Positions 10,690 to 19,486 of a stretch of DNA of 64,000 nucleotides are shown here, piece after piece. This DNA is from Alphaproteobacteria bacterium. Lineage in GTDB: Bacteria > Pseudomonadota > Alphaproteobacteria > JANSWW01. The notes below the pieces were generated by a model that searched no databases, was not told where the DNA came from, and worked only from the letters and a program-made list of their open reading frames with translations. The first letter of the stretch is position 1; each line of letters starts with the position of its first letter. The DNA lies in assembly GCA_024743275.1 (NCBI GenBank), contig JANSWW010000009.1:62001-126000 (forward strand). Reading direction: 5' to 3'. Both the position numbers and the translations under genes were made by a program.

Positions 10690-11394
10690 ATGCGGTTCCG
10701 TCCGGCCCTTTGGCCCACGGTGATTTCGTTGCCCATGCTGGCCGTGATGCTGGCGCTGGGTGTTTGGCAGTTGCAGCGGCTCGCCTGGAAGACCGACGTC
10801 ATCGACACCCTGACCGCCCGCCTCGCGGAGCCCGCCGTCCAGGCCCCGGAGGAGATCGACCCGCAGGGCATGGAGTTCCTCAAGGTCGAATTGACCGGCG
10901 AATGGGTCCATGAGAGCGAAATGCTGATCCTCGGCCGTCCGGAGAAGGGTACGCCGGGTTTCCACATCGTCACGCCGTTGCGGACCGCCGACGGCCGGCA
11001 TTTCATCGTCAATCGGGGCTGGATCCCCGACAAGCGGGTGGATATCCGCGCCCGGCCCGAAAGCCGGCCGGAGGGCACGGTGACGCTCGAAGGGCTGATT
11101 CGGACCCAGGAACGGCGCGGCTGGTTCCGGCCGGACAACGAGCCCGAGCGCGATATCTGGATGTGGGAGGACCCAAGGGCGATGGCGGCCCGCCACGACT
11201 TGGCAGATCCGGTTCCCTATCTGGTCGTGGCGATCCAGGGCGACGAGGATCCGCGTCTGCCGATCGCCGCCAGCCCGGAGGATGTGCTGTCGATCCGCAA
11301 CGAACACCTCAATTACGCGCTGACCTGGTTCGGGATGTCGCTCGGCCTGATCGTCGTCTACCTGATGTGGCATCGCCAGAACGGGCGGCTCTAA
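10690..11394 (+). CDS. surf1: SURF1 family oxidase assembly protein
   Basis: The 234-residue product is a SURF1/Shy1 homologue, an inner-membrane factor for haem a insertion into cytochrome oxidase. It has the family topology: one membrane helix near the N-terminus (residues 8-25) and one near the C-terminus (about 205-225), with a large periplasmic domain between. Conserved family stretches are LGVWQLQRLAWK, GTPGFHIVTPL and VNRGWIP. AGGAG precedes the ATG. It closes the oxidase cluster; the next gene starts five bases after its stop. Confidence 0.93.
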   Translation: MRFRPALWPTVISLPMLAVMLALGVWQLQRLAWKTDVIDTLTARLAEPAVQAPEEIDPQGMEFLKVELTGEWVHESEMLILGRPEKGTPGFHIVTPLRTADGRHFIVNRGWIPDKRVDIRARPESRPEGTVTLEGLIRTQERRGWFRPDNEPERDIWMWEDPRAMAARHDLADPVPYLVVAIQGDEDPRLPIAASPEDVLSIRNEHLNYALTWFGMSLGLIVVYLMWHRQNGRL

Positions 11395-11398
11395 GGCG

Positions 11399-12904
11399 AT
11401 GACCATGAGCATGCACGGGAACTTGTCCTATCAGGAGTTGATGCGCCGCTATCGCCGGATCGGGATCCTCGGTGAGGTTTCTTCCATGCTCCATTGGGAC
11501 GGGGCGGTGATGATGCCCGAGGCCTCGGCCGCCGCCCGCGCGGAACAGCATGCGGAACTCGCCATCCTCAAACGCGAACTGCTGGTGGATTCGAGGATGG
11601 GCGCCCTGATCGAGGGGGCCTGGGACGAGGATCTCGACGACGCCCAGCAGCGCGATGTCGCCCTTCTCGAGCGTCAACGCCTCAGGATGATGGCGATCCC
11701 CTCGGACCTGCTGACAGCGCTCACCCGGCAGAAGAGCAAGACCGAGATCGAGTGGCGGGCGGCCCGCGCGGCGAAGGACTACAAGGCCGTCGCCCCCGCA
11801 CTCGCCCGGCTGCTCGCCCTGGTGAAGGAACAGGCCGCGGCCCTCTCCGACTCCCTGGGCCTCGATCCCTATGACGCGCTGCTCGACGGGTTCGATCCCG
11901 AGATGACGGCGGAGCGGGTCGACGCGCTGTTCCTCGATCTGTCGACCTGGCTCCCGGAATTGATCCAGGCGGCGATCGACCGCCAGAGCACGGACCCGGC
12001 TCCGCCGCCCTTCGACGGAAGCTTCGCGGCGGCAACCCAACACCGGCTCGGCGAACAGGCCATGGCGGCGCTCGGCTTCCCCTTCGACAAGGGCCGTCTC
12101 GACCTCTCGACCCATCCGTTCACCGGCGGGATCCCCCAGGACATCCGGATGACCACCCGCTGGGACGAGGCCGACCCGGTCTCCGGCCTGCTGGCGGTGC
12201 TGCACGAGACCGGCCACGCCCTCTACGAAGCCGGGTTGCCGGCGTCGCGCATTCATCGGCCGAGCGGCCGGTCGGTCGGCATGACCCTCCATGAGAGCCA
12301 GTCGCTTTTCATCGAGATGCAGATGGCCCGCTCGCCCGCCGGGGCCGTTTGGCTCAGCGGCTTGATGACCGAGCATTTCGGGCCTCAGCCGGCTTTCGAG
12401 CCGGAGGCCCTGGGACGCCGCCTGCGCCGGGTCGAGCGCGGCTTCATCCGGGTGGAGGCGGACGAGGTCACCTATCCGGCCCATGTCATGCTGCGCTACC
12501 GCCTGGAGCGCGGCTTGCTGGCGGACGATCTTTCCGTTCACGACCTGCCCGAGGCCTGGGCCGCCGGCATGGAGGACCTGCTGGGCGTCACGCCGCCGGA
12601 CGACGCGCTCGGCTGCCTTCAGGACATTCACTGGTATGACGGCGCCATCGGCTATTTCCCGACCTATACGCTGGGCGCCATGGCGGCGGCGCAGCTCGCG
12701 GAGACCGCCCGGATGGAGATGGCCGATCTGGACGCCCGGGTCGCGGCGGGCGAGGTCGAGGCGGCGGTCGCCTGGATGCGCGAGAAGGTGCATGCGGAGG
12801 GCAGCCTCCACGGCACCGACGATCTGCTGACCCGGGTCACCGGCCGGCCCCTGGAGACCGGGGCCTTCCGCCGTCATCTCGAAGGGCGGTATCTCGACGG
12901 TTAG
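11399..12904 (+). CDS. carboxypeptidase Taq, M32 family
   Basis: The 501-residue cytoplasmic zinc metallocarboxypeptidase removes C-terminal residues from peptides. The HExxH zinc site is HETGHALYE starting at residue 269, followed by HESQSLFIE, which supplies the third ligand. The family motifs DIRMTTRW and YPAHVMLRY are also present. The length is standard. Three in-frame ATGs occur at the start (11399, 11405, 11411); AAGGCG lies about three bases before the first and nine before the second, so 11405 may be used. The gene starts five bases after surf1 and ends two bases from the convergent cation-efflux gene. Confidence 0.95.
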   Translation: MTMSMHGNLSYQELMRRYRRIGILGEVSSMLHWDGAVMMPEASAAARAEQHAELAILKRELLVDSRMGALIEGAWDEDLDDAQQRDVALLERQRLRMMAIPSDLLTALTRQKSKTEIEWRAARAAKDYKAVAPALARLLALVKEQAAALSDSLGLDPYDALLDGFDPEMTAERVDALFLDLSTWLPELIQAAIDRQSTDPAPPPFDGSFAAATQHRLGEQAMAALGFPFDKGRLDLSTHPFTGGIPQDIRMTTRWDEADPVSGLLAVLHETGHALYEAGLPASRIHRPSGRSVGMTLHESQSLFIEMQMARSPAGAVWLSGLMTEHFGPQPAFEPEALGRRLRRVERGFIRVEADEVTYPAHVMLRYRLERGLLADDLSVHDLPEAWAAGMEDLLGVTPPDDALGCLQDIHWYDGAIGYFPTYTLGAMAAAQLAETARMEMADLDARVAAGEVEAAVAWMREKVHAEGSLHGTDDLLTRVTGRPLETGAFRRHLEGRYLDG

Positions 12905-12906
12905 GG

Positions 12907-13545
12907 TTATTCGGCCGGGACGGAGGCTTCGGTGGCCTCCCTGCGCTCCGCCAAGGCCTGCTTGATGATCTGCAGCGACGACCACAGGAACAGGCCGGCC
13001 ATCAGGGCGGCGACGACCAGGTCCGGCCAGGCGCTTGCGGTCAGATAGACCCCGCCGGCCGCTCCCATCACCGCGACATTGCCGATGGCGTCGTTGCGGC
13101 TGCACAGCCAGACCGACCGGACATTGGCGTCTCCGTCCTTGTAGCGCATCAGGACCAGAACGCTGGCGAGGTTGGCGGCCAGCGCCAGGAGGCCGACCCA
13201 GCCCATCACGGTCGCGTTCGGCAGGCCGAGGACCAGCACCTGATAGGCGGTGGACCCGAACACCCAAAGGCCCATCAGCGCGAGGCTGATTCCCTTGACG
13301 AGAGCCGCCGTCGACCGGACCCGGAGCGACATGCCCAGCACCATCAGGCTGATCCCGTAGGTCAGGGTATCGCCGAGGAAGTCGAGGGCGTCCGCCTTCA
13401 GCGCCTGGGACCCGGCGAGCGACCCCGCGGTCATTTCGATGGCGAACATGACCGCGTTGATGGCGATCACGATCCACAGCGCCCGGCGAAAGCCTTGCGA
13501 CATGCCGTCGAATTTCGGTGTGTTGGTACAGCAGCTTCCGACCAT
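12907..13545 (-). CDS. cation-efflux transporter, probably heavy-metal exporter
   Basis: The 212-residue protein looks like a compact cation-diffusion-facilitator-type membrane transporter: six hydrophobic segments and an aspartate pair in DALDFLGDTLTYG and in SRNDAIGN, where the family places its zinc/cadmium site. It lacks the usual cytoplasmic C-terminal domain (full-length members are nearer 300). A Cys pair sits at residues 5-6. ATG 13545 follows AGGA at good spacing. It is divergent from a MerR regulator, and its promoter has the 19-base spacer with dyad typical of MerR control, which strongly supports metal-induced efflux. The exact metal cannot be read from the sequence. Confidence 0.85.
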   Translation of the reverse strand: MVGSCCTNTPKFDGMSQGFRRALWIVIAINAVMFAIEMTAGSLAGSQALKADALDFLGDTLTYGISLMVLGMSLRVRSTAALVKGISLALMGLWVFGSTAYQVLVLGLPNATVMGWVGLLALAANLASVLVLMRYKDGDANVRSVWLCSRNDAIGNVAVMGAAGGVYLTASAWPDLVVAALMAGLFLWSSLQIIKQALAERREATEASVPAE

Positions 13546-13585
13546 GGCGGTCCTGGATCCTCTTGCAAACGGATGCGATCCGATA

Positions 13586-13616
13586 AATCTAAGAGCTACA
13601 GTCGCTGTAGCATCAA
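13586..13616 (-). promoter_or_regulatory. MerR-type promoter/operator for the cation-efflux gene
   Basis: On the minus strand, TTGATG (13616-13611) and TAGATT (13591-13586) are separated by exactly 19 bases. A perfect 7-base inverted repeat, GCTACAG-CGA-CTGTAGC (13611-13595), occupies the spacer and overlaps the last base of the -35. Overlong 19-20-base spacers with a central dyad are the hallmark of promoters that MerR-family activators twist into shape. The site points at the efflux gene and lies just upstream of the merR-like gene, so the regulator can also sit on its own control region. Confidence 0.85.
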
Positions 13617-13629
13617 GGGGAGATTCGAC

Positions 13630-14076
13630 GTGCCCTCCGAAATGACGATCGGTCGGGTCGCCAAGGCGGCCGGCTGCAAGGTGCAGACGGTGCGATACTA
13701 CGAGCAGATCGGCCTGGTCCCCGCGCCCCCCCGCTCCGAGGGCAACCAGCGGCTCTACGGCCAGGCGGCGGTGGACCGCCTTCTGTTCATCCGCCACGCC
13801 CGGGAGCTCGGCTTCTCCCTGCCGGCGATCCGTGACCTCATCGGCCTGTCGGACAATCCGGACCGGCCCTGCGATGCGGTGGACGCCATCGCCAAGGCGC
13901 AATTGGCCGAGGTCGACCTGCGACTCCAGCGGCTTCAGGCGCTGCGCGGGGAACTTGAGCGGATGATCGCGCAATGCCGCGGCGGACGGATCGCCGAGTG
14001 CCGGGTGATCGAGGTTTTGGGCGACCACAGCCTTTGTGCCGCCGAAAGCCACGATCCGGCGTCGCCTTCGCTTTAG
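13630..14076 (+). CDS. MerR-family heavy-metal-responsive regulator
   Basis: The 148-residue product has the MerR winged helix-turn-helix at its N-terminus (TIGRVAKAAGCKVQTVRYYE), a long dimerisation helix near residues 80-115 and a C-terminal metal-binding region with cysteines in CRGGRIAEC and HSLC, as in Cd/Pb/Zn-type regulators. GTG 13630 is preferred because GGGGAG ends six bases upstream; an ATG at 13642 has no suitable ribosome site. It is divergent from the efflux gene and presumably activates it through the dyad promoter at 13586-13616. Which ion it senses is not resolved. Confidence 0.92.
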   Translation: MPSEMTIGRVAKAAGCKVQTVRYYEQIGLVPAPPRSEGNQRLYGQAAVDRLLFIRHARELGFSLPAIRDLIGLSDNPDRPCDAVDAIAKAQLAEVDLRLQRLQALRGELERMIAQCRGGRIAECRVIEVLGDHSLCAAESHDPASPSL

Positions 14077-14131
14077 GGCCAGAGTCCCAGGTCCCCTTGG
14101 CATCCGGCCCGCGAGGGCGCAACTATTGGGA

Positions 14132-15091
14132 ATGGTGTATTCACTTCCCACCGACGAGATCGGGGCGGCGCCCAGGATCGGGTTGGCGCTGGGCGGCGGC
14201 GTGGCGCGGGGCTGGGCCCATATCGGGGTCGTCCAGGCGCTCCATGAGATTGGACTTCGGCCGGACATCGTCTGCGGCACCTCGATCGGGGCTCTGGTCG
14301 GCGGTTGCGAGTTGGCGGGGCATCTCGGGGCTCTCGAGGACTGGGCCCGGTCACTGACCAAACGCAAGATGCTGGGCTATCTCGACCTGTCCTTTTCCGG
14401 GGGGCTTCTGGGCGGCGACAGGCTGGTGGAGGAAATGCTGGCCCATATCGGGCCGGTGAACATCGAGGAGCTCGAGCGCAGCTTCGCCGCCATCGCCACC
14501 GATCTCGGCACCGGGCACGAGGTCTGGCTCACCTCCGGACCTTTGCACGAGGCCATGCGGGCGAGCTTCGGGCTGCCGGGTGTCTTCGAACCGGTGAAGC
14601 TCAACGGCCGCTGGCTGATCGACGGGGCGCTGACCAATCCGGTGCCGGTGACCGCCTGCCGGGCGCTGGGGGCCAATGTGGTGATCGCCGTCACGCTCGC
14701 CGGTGACTGGGTCGGTAAGGTCGAGATGTTCGAGGGCGACGTGCCCCGGGCCATCGGCCACGATGTCGACCTGGAGATCGAGGAGGAGGCCCGCCGACGC
14801 TGGTTCAATCCGGCGGCTTGGGTCTTCCAGCGGCTGTTCGCCCGCAAGGCACATAGCCCCAGCCTGTTCGGCACCATGAGCAATTCGCTGGGGATCGTGC
14901 TCGACCGGATTTCCCGCTCGCGTCTGGCCGGCGATCCGCCGGATGTGCTGCTGACGCCGCGGCTCGGCCATATGGGGCTTTTCGAGTTCGACCGGCCGGA
15001 GGAAGCCATCCGACTGGGCCATGAGGCGGTGATGCGTATGGACCGGGAGATCCTGGCGGCGGTCGCGGCGGCACAGCGGCAAGGATTGTAG
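14132..15091 (+). CDS. patatin-like phospholipase / RssA-type esterase
   Basis: The 319-residue protein is a patatin-family serine hydrolase of the RssA type, probably a cytoplasmic or membrane-associated lipid esterase. The oxyanion loop LGGGVARGWAHIG is near residues 18-30, the nucleophile elbow GTSIG near 50, and the DGA motif with the catalytic Asp in DGALTNPVP near 167. The frame is open upstream to 14036, but that stretch overlaps the merR gene; ATG 14132 gives a normal start, though only a weak GGGA precedes it. The natural substrate is unknown. Confidence 0.9.
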   Translation: MVYSLPTDEIGAAPRIGLALGGGVARGWAHIGVVQALHEIGLRPDIVCGTSIGALVGGCELAGHLGALEDWARSLTKRKMLGYLDLSFSGGLLGGDRLVEEMLAHIGPVNIEELERSFAAIATDLGTGHEVWLTSGPLHEAMRASFGLPGVFEPVKLNGRWLIDGALTNPVPVTACRALGANVVIAVTLAGDWVGKVEMFEGDVPRAIGHDVDLEIEEEARRRWFNPAAWVFQRLFARKAHSPSLFGTMSNSLGIVLDRISRSRLAGDPPDVLLTPRLGHMGLFEFDRPEEAIRLGHEAVMRMDREILAAVAAAQRQGL

Positions 15092-15181
15092 GTCAGCCAT
15101 TCCGCCACCGGCTTTCGGGCCGCGTCCAACGGTGCTACATGATCCGTCGTTCCACGCGCTCCGCCCAGTTCAGAGGTCCCC

Positions 15182-16579
15182 ATGCGCTATATCTCCACCC
15201 GGGGGCAGGCCCCGGTGCTGCCCTTCGACGACGCCGTTCTGGCCGGGCTCGCCACCGATGGCGGGCTCTATGTCCCGGAGACCTGGCCGACGCTCTCCGC
15301 CGCCGATCTGCGGGCGATGCGGGGGCTGAGCTACGCGGAGATCGCCAAACGGGTGATCCGTCCCTTTGTCGGCGAAACGGTGGCGCCGGCCGATCTCGAC
15401 CGGATCATCGACGAGACCTATGGCACCTTCTCCCACCGGGCCGTCGTGCCAATGAAGGAGCTGGACCAGAATCTTTGGCTTCTGGAGCTGTTCCACGGCC
15501 CGACGCTGGCCTTCAAGGATGTCGCCCTGCAATTCCTCGGGCGCCTGTTCGATCATCTGCTGGCCCAGCGCGGCGAGCGGGTGACCATCGTCGGGGCGAC
15601 CTCCGGCGATACCGGGTCGGCGGCCATGGAGGCCTGCCGCGACCGGTCGGCCATCGATATCTTCATCCTGTTCCCGGAGGGCCGGACTTCCGAGGTGCAG
15701 CGTCGCCAGATGACCACCATCGACGCGGCCAATGTCCACGCGCTCTCTCTGCAAGGGACCTTCGACGACTGCCAGGACATGGTGAAGGCCATGTTCAACG
15801 ACGCCGATTTCCGCAAGCGGATGAATCTGTCGGCGGTCAACTCCATCAATTGGGCCCGGGTCGTCGCGCAGATCGTCTACTATGTCTCCAGCGCCGTCGC
15901 GCTCGGCGCGCCGGACCGGTCGGTCAGCTTCTCCGTCCCGACCGGCAATTTCGGCAATGTCTTCGCCGCCTATGGCGCCAAGCGCATGGGGGTTCCGATC
16001 GACAAGCTGTTCGTCGGCACCAACCGCAACGACATCCTGGCCCGCTTCTTCGAGAGCGGCGCGATGACCATGGCGGCGGTGGAGCCATCCTTGAGCCCGT
16101 CCATGGACATTCAGGTCTCGTCCAATTTCGAACGGCTGCTCTTCGACCTCTATGGCCGCGACGGCGCGGCGGTGGCCGACACCCTGACCCGCTTCCGGCA
16201 GGAGGGGACGTTCTCGGTCAGCGAAAACGCCCTGAACTCGGTCCGCGAGACCTTCGACGGGACGCGGGTGAGCGACGAGGAGACCCTGGCCGTGATCAAG
16301 AAGCTGCACGAGGGCACCGGCGAGATCCTCGACCCGCACAGCGCCATCGCGGTCGAGACGGCGGAGCGGCTGCGGCACCTGGCGGGAACCAGCCCCGTGG
16401 TCGCCCTGGCTTGCGCTCACCCGGCCAAATTCCCAGATGCGGTCGAACGGGCCGTCGGTCTGCGCCCGGCCCTGCCGGGGCGCCTCGCCGATCTTCTCGA
16501 CCGCGCGGAGCGGCAGACCAGCTTGCCCAACGACCTGAAAACGGTTCAGGATCATATCGAAGAAACGCTGAAGCGGTGA
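15182..16579 (+). CDS. thrC: threonine synthase
   Basis: The 465-residue pyridoxal-phosphate enzyme converts O-phosphohomoserine to threonine, the last step of threonine synthesis. It starts with the characteristic MRYISTRG and carries the PLP lysine in HGPTLAFKDVALQFLGR (near residue 110), followed by GATSGDTGSAA and SVPTGNFGNV, which bind the phosphate. The length fits the longer proteobacterial/fungal type. thrC followed by an M16 protease is a common order in this part of alphaproteobacterial genomes; the next gene starts 34 bases later. Confidence 0.97.
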   Translation: MRYISTRGQAPVLPFDDAVLAGLATDGGLYVPETWPTLSAADLRAMRGLSYAEIAKRVIRPFVGETVAPADLDRIIDETYGTFSHRAVVPMKELDQNLWLLELFHGPTLAFKDVALQFLGRLFDHLLAQRGERVTIVGATSGDTGSAAMEACRDRSAIDIFILFPEGRTSEVQRRQMTTIDAANVHALSLQGTFDDCQDMVKAMFNDADFRKRMNLSAVNSINWARVVAQIVYYVSSAVALGAPDRSVSFSVPTGNFGNVFAAYGAKRMGVPIDKLFVGTNRNDILARFFESGAMTMAAVEPSLSPSMDIQVSSNFERLLFDLYGRDGAAVADTLTRFRQEGTFSVSENALNSVRETFDGTRVSDEETLAVIKKLHEGTGEILDPHSAIAVETAERLRHLAGTSPVVALACAHPAKFPDAVERAVGLRPALPGRLADLLDRAERQTSLPNDLKTVQDHIEETLKR

Positions 16580-16613
16580 GGTCGCCCCGCGTTGGGACGT
16601 CCGCCGCGTTAGG

Positions 16614-17894
16614 ATGAAAGAGCATAAACCCTTTATGGCATCCGAGATCACCAAGCTTCCCAACGGCATCGTCGTCGCCACCGACGCCATGCCCCATGTC
16701 CATTCCGCCTCCCTCGGGGCCTGGATCGGCATCGGCGCGCGGCATGAGACGGCGGAGCTCAACGGCATCTCCCATCTTCTCGAACATATGGCCTTCAAGG
16801 GCACGGAACGCCGCTCGGCCCTTGGGATCGCCGAGGAGATCGAGGCCGTGGGCGGTCATATCAACGCCTACACAAGCCGGGAGAACACCGCCTATTACGC
16901 CAAGGTTCTGGACGAGCACGTGCCGCTGGCCGTCGACATCCTGGGCGACATCCTGACGCGTTCGGTCTTCGACGGGACCGAATTGCAACGCGAGCGCTCG
17001 GTGGTGCTGCAGGAGATCGGCCAGTCCCACGACACGCCGGACGACATCATCTTCGACCATGTCCAGGAAGCGGCCTTCCCCAACCAGCCGGTCGGCCGGC
17101 CGGTGCTGGGCACGGCGGAAACCGTTCAGGCGATCACCCGCGACCATCTGGTGGCCCATGTCGAGAGGGCTTACGGCGGCGATACCTTGCTGTTCGCCGC
17201 GTCCGGCAATGTCGAGCACGACCGGGTCGTCGATCTGGTCGGCACCCATTTCGGCGCTCTCGCCCCGACCGGCGCCGGCCAGACCGAGCCCGCCGCCTAT
17301 AGCGGCGGCGATATCCGGGTCGAACGGGATCTCGAACAGCTCCACGTCATTCTCGGCACCGAGGGCATGGCGTTCGCCGATCCCGACTATCACGCCATGC
17401 AGGTGTTCTCGACCCTGTTCGGCGGCGGGATGTCCTCGCGCCTGTTCCAGGAGGTCCGGGAAAAGCGCGGGTTGGTCTATTCGGTATTCAGCTTCGCGTC
17501 GCCCTTCCTCGATTCGGGCTTCTTCGGCGTCTATGCCGGGACCGGACCGGACGAGGCCGCCGAGTTGATCCCGGTGGTCTGCGAGCAATACCACCACACC
17601 GCCGAGACTTTGAGCGAGGAGGAGATCGAGCGGGCCAAGGCGCAGCTCAAGGCTTCCATCCTGATGGGGCAGGAGAGCACCGGAAACCGGGCCGAGACCC
17701 TGGCCCAGCATCTTCTGATTCACGGCCGGGCGATCCCGATCGCCGAGCAGGTCGCCAAGATCGAGGCGGTCGACGCGGCGCAGATCCGGCGGGTCATCTC
17801 GAGGCTCACCGCCACCGCCCCGACCGTGAGCGCCATCGGCCCCTGCCGGACCCTGGAGCCGATCGAACGGATTCAGGAACGGCTTGCGGCGTAA
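16614..17894 (+). CDS. M16 family zinc protease, mitochondrial-processing-peptidase-like
   Basis: The 426-residue protein is a soluble M16 metalloprotease close to the beta subunit of the mitochondrial processing peptidase. The inverted zinc motif HxxEH is HLLEHMAFKGT near residue 56, with the downstream helix QRERSVVLQEIGQ that supplies the third ligand. The C-terminal half has the glycine-rich FGGGMSSRLFQEVREKRGLVYS. The length matches single-chain alphaproteobacterial homologues. ATG 16614 and ATG 16635 are both possible starts. The bacterial substrate is unknown; co-occurrence with thrC is conserved but does not reveal its role. Confidence 0.93.
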   Translation: MKEHKPFMASEITKLPNGIVVATDAMPHVHSASLGAWIGIGARHETAELNGISHLLEHMAFKGTERRSALGIAEEIEAVGGHINAYTSRENTAYYAKVLDEHVPLAVDILGDILTRSVFDGTELQRERSVVLQEIGQSHDTPDDIIFDHVQEAAFPNQPVGRPVLGTAETVQAITRDHLVAHVERAYGGDTLLFAASGNVEHDRVVDLVGTHFGALAPTGAGQTEPAAYSGGDIRVERDLEQLHVILGTEGMAFADPDYHAMQVFSTLFGGGMSSRLFQEVREKRGLVYSVFSFASPFLDSGFFGVYAGTGPDEAAELIPVVCEQYHHTAETLSEEEIERAKAQLKASILMGQESTGNRAETLAQHLLIHGRAIPIAEQVAKIEAVDAAQIRRVISRLTATAPTVSAIGPCRTLEPIERIQERLAA

Positions 17895-17989
17895 CGTCGC
17901 ACCCTCCAAAATCGGGGATTGTTTCCATCAGGCGAAACGCCCGACACTCTAAAAGTGGTTGATGGGCCGTGGGGCATGGGGAGGCAGCC

Positions 17990-18580
17990 ATGGTTTTCGA
18001 GATTTTCCAACAGGGTCGCTCGGAACCTCATCTCCGGGGCGATCGGGTCATGTTGCGACCGCCCCGGCGCAGCGATTGGCGCGAATGGGCGCAGCTTCGC
18101 GCGCTGTCCCGCGATCATCTTACGCCGTGGGAGCCGACCTGGAGCGCCGACACCCTGACCCGGGCGGCCTTCCGCCGGCGGCTCGACCGCTATGCCACCG
18201 ATTGGGTGCAGGACCGCGGCTACGCGTTTTTCATTTTCCGGGAGACCGATCAGGCTTTGGTCGGCGGTTTGACCATTTCCAATGTCCGCCGGGGCGTGTC
18301 CCAATCCTGCGCGCTCGGCTATTGGATGGGCCTGCCCCATGTCGGCAAGGGCTATATGACCGAATCGGTCATCACCGCCTCGGGCTTCTGTTTCGAGCAG
18401 TTGTCGATGCACCGGATCGAGGCCGCCTGCCTGCCCCACAATGTCGCCAGCCGCACGGTGCTGGAGCGCAGCGGCTTCGTGCAGGAGGGCATTGCCCGCA
18501 AATACCTCCGGATCAACGGCCGCTGGCAGGACCACGTGCTGTTCTCCCGCCTCCGGGAGGACGCCGAGCGCGGGATGTAG
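17990..18580 (+). CDS. rimJ: RimJ/RimL-type GNAT acetyltransferase
   Basis: The 196-residue product is a GNAT-fold N-acetyltransferase of the RimJ/RimL group, which acetylate ribosomal protein N-termini; other substrates are possible. The acetyl-CoA loop is seen as LPHVGKGYMTESV (about residue 117-129), and the typical C-terminal HNVASRTVLERSGFVQEG follows. GGGGAGG lies seven bases upstream of the ATG at 17990, which decides this start over an upstream in-frame one at 17969. It is followed by the convergent algH-like gene. Confidence 0.88.
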   Translation: MVFEIFQQGRSEPHLRGDRVMLRPPRRSDWREWAQLRALSRDHLTPWEPTWSADTLTRAAFRRRLDRYATDWVQDRGYAFFIFRETDQALVGGLTISNVRRGVSQSCALGYWMGLPHVGKGYMTESVITASGFCFEQLSMHRIEAACLPHNVASRTVLERSGFVQEGIARKYLRINGRWQDHVLFSRLREDAERGM

Positions 18581-18627
18581 GGCGGCGTTCGGCGTGTCCT
18601 TTTAGCGTGGTCCTTTAAGCGTGGCCC

Positions 18628-19257
18628 TCACGCATGTCCGGCGTCGCCGGACAGCAGATGGGCGGAGATGCCGAGCTTGGCCAGCGCCTGATCCCATTTG
18701 TCGTCGAGATCGTTGCCGAACAGGAGATCCATGTCCGGTTTGACCGAGAGCCAGGCGTTCTCCTGAATCTCCTTTTCGAGCTGGCCCGGTCCCCATCCGG
18801 CATAGCCGAGCGCCATGATCGACTGGCTCGGCCCCTCGCCCTCGGCGATCAGGCGCAGGATGTCCATGGTCGCGGTCAGCGCGATGCCCTGGTCCATCTC
18901 GACGCTTTCCTCCGAGACGAAGTCGCTCGAATGGAGGACGAAGCCCCTTGTGGTCTCCACCGGCCCGCCGAAATGGACCGGCTTCGTCGGCAGCACCAGA
19001 TCGGCCTTCACGTTGAGCTGGTCCAACAGCTCGGTGAAGGTGAGCGAGCCGATCAGCCGGTTGATCACCAGACCCATCGCGCCCTCCTCGTTATGGGCGC
19101 ACAGATAGATCACCGTGCGGGAGAAGCGCGGGTCGAGCATGGACGGCATCGCGATCAACAAATGGCCGGCGAGATAGCCGTCGTCGTCGCCATAAGGATC
19201 TTCCTGATTCGGGTCTTCCCGCTTCTGGTCTTCTGGGCGTGTGTCGTCTTCGGTCAT
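18628..19257 (-). CDS. algH: AlgH/YqgE (UPF0301/DUF179) family protein
   Basis: The 209-residue cytoplasmic protein has the family signature: an N-terminal [37 protein letters not shown] region, GGPV in the centre and [17 protein letters not shown] toward the end. The first 25 residues are an acidic, low-complexity leader ([10 protein letters not shown]), longer than in most homologues. ATG 19257 follows AAGGG; an upstream in-frame start at 19338 would add an unlikely extension. The biochemical function of AlgH proteins is unknown; the name comes from alginate regulation in Pseudomonas. Confidence 0.92.
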   Translation of the reverse strand: MTEDDTRPEDQKREDPNQEDPYGDDDGYLAGHLLIAMPSMLDPRFSRTVIYLCAHNEEGAMGLVINRLIGSLTFTELLDQLNVKADLVLPTKPVHFGGPVETTRGFVLHSSDFVSEESVEMDQGIALTATMDILRLIAEGEGPSQSIMALGYAGWGPGQLEKEIQENAWLSVKPDMDLLFGNDLDDKWDQALAKLGISAHLLSGDAGHA

Positions 19258-19486
19258 GGTCTCTACACCCTTCGCTCCGACGGGGGCGGGTGGGCTGTCC
19301 TCCGGCCACGATACACATCTTGGGGCCTGTTCGCCCACAAGATCGGTGAGGCGGGGCGCCCGCTGTCGGCTTTGTGAGTGTTAGCCTGTTCTCTCCTCCC
19401 TATATTGGGCACAATTCGCGGCGATAAAACACTCGGAACCGGATTTGGATTCGCGAACTCACGATATGGTGGAAGATGGGCTTTTG

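Noticed and set aside
11309-13477. Leftward frame of 722 codons antisense to the M32 carboxypeptidase
   Set aside because: No recognisable motif, and it runs through the middle of two well-supported genes.
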